Part shown: positions 61,094-64,000 of the stretch, one piece after another
Layout of the letters: each line of letters opens with the position of its first letter
Numbering within the stretch: position 1 is the stretch's first letter
Assembly: GCA_020055645.1 (NCBI GenBank)
Contig: CM034546.1
Coordinates: 102,052,001-102,116,000, forward strand
From: Tomocerus qinae
Lineage: Eukaryota; Arthropoda; Collembola; Entomobryomorpha; Tomoceridae
Direction: 5' to 3'
Length of the DNA stretch: 64,000 bases
Position numbers and translations under genes: made by a program
Notes under the pieces: model-generated
Told to the model about the DNA's origin: nothing
Seen by the model: only the letters and a program-made list of their open reading frames with translations
Database searches by the model: none

Positions 61094-62993
61094 GGTCGAA
61101 GCTCCAGAATGCCCAAATAATTCATGTAACCCTTAAAACAAGTGCTGTGCGTATTAGTGGTAGGCATTATTCTTTTACTGGTACTGTGTCAGTGTGAGTA
61201 ATGAAGATAAAATTACAATTGTCTGAGCACGATTATATTTTTGTATTATTTTGGTGGTGATCAATGAGCAGAACAAGTGTAAGGTACGACATCAATTGAA
61301 ATGCATTTAGAGATTGAAATGCCGGCACTCAGAATTATGTCTATTACATGGACTAATCATTTCAGAATAGTAAAACAACAACTTTTTGTGAGTTTTACTT
61401 TATTTTCAGACTTCCATTTACACGGACATTATTTTAGTATTGTCTCATCATCGTGTAGTTCCTTAGAACAGAGACATCCCGATGGAATCAATTGGCTGAA
61501 TGAATGTCACTGGTACGAAGGCCAAAGAGACTCTATTGTATCAATATCAATTGTACACACATGTAAATGGAACTTCTACTCTTTTGCATTGCCTCAAGTT
61601 ACACTGTGCTGCTTCTGATGCCGTAATGCTCTTTTTAGCTCCTTAAAAGATGCATATAATACACCCCTACTCCTCGCGGTACTCTGTTAGGTTGAACGTA
61701 TTTGCATTTATGGGAATAACAATCTAATGAAGACAGGAAGAATATTAAATTCTGCATTCATTACTTAAACCGGTGTGCAAAAATTGACGAAAATTGAACG
61801 GAAAATTCGCTTCGTTTTTTAATACCTGAATGAAAGATTAAATATTTTGCACTGAACATTGACAAATGATTTTGTTACTAATAATAATCAACTAGGTGTT
61901 TGGTAGTATATCTAATGCCCTAAGGATCGATTCAATACACGATGTAGGCTGAAAAACTATAGGAAATTAGTTTACATATCGAATGGAACTAGTAGAAACC
62001 ACAATTTCGGCAAAACTGCGTAACTAATGTATTTGTATTGGTTTAGCTAACCTTCTTATGAGGTTTTCTGTTGCGCACTATAATCCCAACAGTACAAGGT
62101 GTGTAGTCACTTATCGTGGTCTTATGGACAATTAAGATTATATTTGTGGCTCGATTATCTCTACTTATTTTTAATATCAAATCTATTTCTATCTCCACGA
62201 CATTGTCATTAAAGACACAATCCAAAAAGCAATATCGTTTGCACGGTAGAAACAATTGTTAATAATTATACTCCTACCTACTACAGTTTGTTACAATGGA
62301 ACGTGAAGCGCATCCATTCCAATCAGCGAACACTACCTATAGACATCATTTGGCATGAAGATTTGTGGGAAGAAATGTAATTGCTTGAACCTGACACGGA
62401 ATCGAACGCCAAGTGTAAGGCAAATTTGCCAATAAGTGGAATGACATTGATTTGTAATTTTACATGCAATGAAAGAGATGCTCATGCAATAGGATGAAGT
62501 TGTGTTATCTAACTCAATTAATCACACAACGTAATTATATATGTGCTAAAATAATATTAGGAATCGGTGGATCTAATCCAGAATCAACGTAAATACAAAG
62601 AGGTATATATATTATTAGAACCTCTTTGTGAAAATACTGCTATGATAATTATTGCTGCGCTTCGTTGATAATTCTTTGCATCATGCTTGCAATACATCAT
62701 TACTCCTTAGCTAGTATACAAATTATCAACATATATTTCAGTGCTAAATATTGATATTATGTTGTTTTAAATGATAATGGATATAATAGCCAGGTGAGAA
62801 AATATTTACCACAATTTCTTAGGTATTGTTGGTTCAGAATGAGTAAACATGTTGGTAAACACAGAACGTCCTTTGCGTGAACACAAACCTTCTACACTCG
62901 ATTTTAATCGGAAGTGGTTAGGTTGATTGAGCAATTCACCCTTTTGTTGTTGTGAGCACCTTCTCTATCCAGTCTCCCAAAAAACGCACGTGT
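61094..62993. other. intergenic, no gene supported
   Basis: About 1.9 kb between divergent Gly-rich genes. Frames at 61301-61618 (+) and 62043-62255 (-) show no domain or splice support. A GGAATCGAACGCC string near 62398 resembles a tRNA T-arm on minus, but no cloverleaf forms. Confidence 0.4.
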
Positions 62994-63002
62994 TATATAA
63001 AA
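62994..63002 (+). promoter_or_regulatory. TATA box of the Gly-rich silk-like gene
   Basis: TATATAAAA lies 91 bases before the ATG (63093). An initiator-like TTAGTC sits about 29 bases downstream (near 63022), a textbook core promoter spacing. Confidence 0.65.
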
Positions 63003-63092
63003 GACTTTTTCCTGGATTGAGTTAGTCTTATTTTCTGTTCACACACCTGTTTGATTTTCATCCTGAGAGCTTGTACTAATCTATTTTCCAAG

Positions 63093-64000
63093 ATGTTCAG
63101 TTTGACAAAGTACATTGTAAGTTTTGAACCTTTGATCTAAGCCTTACATTTTTTAATCAATATTTTGATGGTGATTTTAAAGGTGGTTTTCACCGATTTT
63201 TATTGTGTCCCTTCCTAATCTTTTCGGTTTTTAACCTGTAATCAATTATCCTATAGAATTTAGGTATAATTTTATTTTCTGGTGCCCATTTTAGATTTTC
63301 GCCGCAATTGTGAGTTCTTACACATCTTTGGCACAAAATACGGGTTATGGTGGAGGCCAAGAAGAATCAAATAGTTATGGGGGAGGCAATAGTTTCGGGG
63401 GACTTGGAGGAGGAAGTGAAAGCCTTGGTGGATTCAACGGAGGCTTCGGAGGTTCTAGCAACGGCTACGGAGGAAGTTCTGGTATCGAAGATGTTGGTAG
63501 CAGTTACGGAGGACAAAGTGGATCTTTCGGGAGAGGAGGTGGAGGAAGTTTCGGAGGAGGCTTTAATGGGTACAACGGAGGAGTGGGACAAGGAAATCTT
63601 GGGGGAAGTGGCTACGGAGGGGGAATAGGCAGAGGAGGGCTCAATGTCATTCCTGGAGGTTATGGCGGTGGTGCTGGAGGAATCGGATCTAGTCCTGGAG
63701 GCCTTGGTGTTGGAGGAATTGGAGCTGGTGCTGGAGGCCTTGGAGGTGGAGTTGGGGGAATTGGGCCTGGTGCTGGAGGACTTGGAGGTGGAGTTGGAGG
63801 AATTGGACCTGGTGCTGGAGGAATCGGTGTTGGAGGCTACAATGGAGGAGCGGCAGGTGCTGGAGGCTACGGAGGACAAAGTGAAGCCTACACTGCAGCT
63901 TCTCCTGGCGGAGGTTCCGGATACGGAGGAGGAATTGGTGCTGGAGGATTTGGAGGTTTGGGCGGTGGATATGGTGGTGCATCTTTAGGTTCTCAAAGAT
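63093..64000 (+). CDS. Gly-rich silk-like secreted protein, 5' part (partial)
   Basis: Exon 1 (63093-63116) encodes MFSLTKYI. Exon 2 starts at 63295 and stays open to the window end, giving at least 243 residues. The joined start MFSLTKYIIFAAIVSSYTSL is a signal peptide ending before AQNTG. The mature protein is over 40 percent Gly. First come irregular GGFG/SYGG segments with Ser, Asn and Tyr. Then near-perfect repeats of a GAGGLGGGVGGIGPG type follow (about 63700-63830), and then GYGG blocks again. There is no poly-Ala in the visible part. The composition resembles silk glycine-rich domains and Gly-rich cuticle or glue proteins. Exon 2 has no internal Met in this frame, so simple ORF searches see only shifted frames here. 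Confidence 0.82.

Noticed and set aside
62385-62440. Possible tRNA on minus (T-arm-like GGAATCGAACGCC)
   Set aside because: Neither acceptor nor anticodon stems can be paired around it.
63367-63982. Ser/Thr-rich and His/Gln-rich minus-strand frames, and Glu/Val-rich plus frames
   Set aside because: Shadows of the Gly-rich coding frame, which follows a TATA box, ATG and signal peptide.

Overview
The window is nuclear DNA from an arthropod. It is AT-rich, the genes are spread out, and almost all are split by GT-AG introns of about 50 to 700 bases. An r-type opsin with the HPKYR motif, a 14-3-3 epsilon, a DM9 protein, C2H2 fingers, silk-like secreted proteins and a bacterial-type wax ester/DGAT acyltransferase fit a hexapod. 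A springtail (Collembola) is my best guess, but I cannot prove the order from this sequence. Gene models were joined by hand from splice sites and reading phase. Most give one closed frame across all exons.

Layout, left to right. 1-1004: 3' half of an opsin gene (+). 2558-2653: a 31-residue single-pass micropeptide (-). 5416-8000: 20-bp satellite arrays in two opposite orientations, the second split by a pogo-like DNA transposon. 8473-8830: the ATP synthase subunit DAPIT (-), 52 residues in two exons. 9660-9966: a MITE. 10180-10815: a CAP-domain protein (-). 13375-13846: a Kazal-type inhibitor (-). 15109-15466: a hAT MITE. 15954-17072 and 19786-20551: two secreted low-complexity proteins (+), the first silk-like, separated by a 26-bp tandem repeat. 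21053-21624: an RlpA-like double-psi beta-barrel protein (-), probably of bacterial origin. 22973-23924: 14-3-3 epsilon (-). 25946-27191: a four-pass membrane protein (-).

From 29 kb: a DM9-repeat protein (+), a DHRSX-like dehydrogenase that has lost catalytic residues (+), a membrane-anchored METTL24-like methyltransferase (+), a 996-residue TUT1-like protein whose nucleotidyltransferase site looks dead (+), an 11-finger C2H2 protein (-), a secreted beta/gamma-crystallin (+), a large tetraspanin (-) with an unrecognised small ORF beyond its 3' end, a WS/DGAT-type acyltransferase (+), a Gly-rich secreted peptide (-), and a Gly-rich silk-like gene running off the right edge (+).

These are ordinary monocistronic genes and no pathway links the window. 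The recurring theme is secreted structural or defensive proteins (silk-like, Gly-rich, CAP, Kazal, crystallin, RlpA). Three enzyme-family members have altered active sites. The strongest oddities are the RlpA-like gene, the micropeptide, the two probable pseudoenzymes and the inverted 20-bp satellites.
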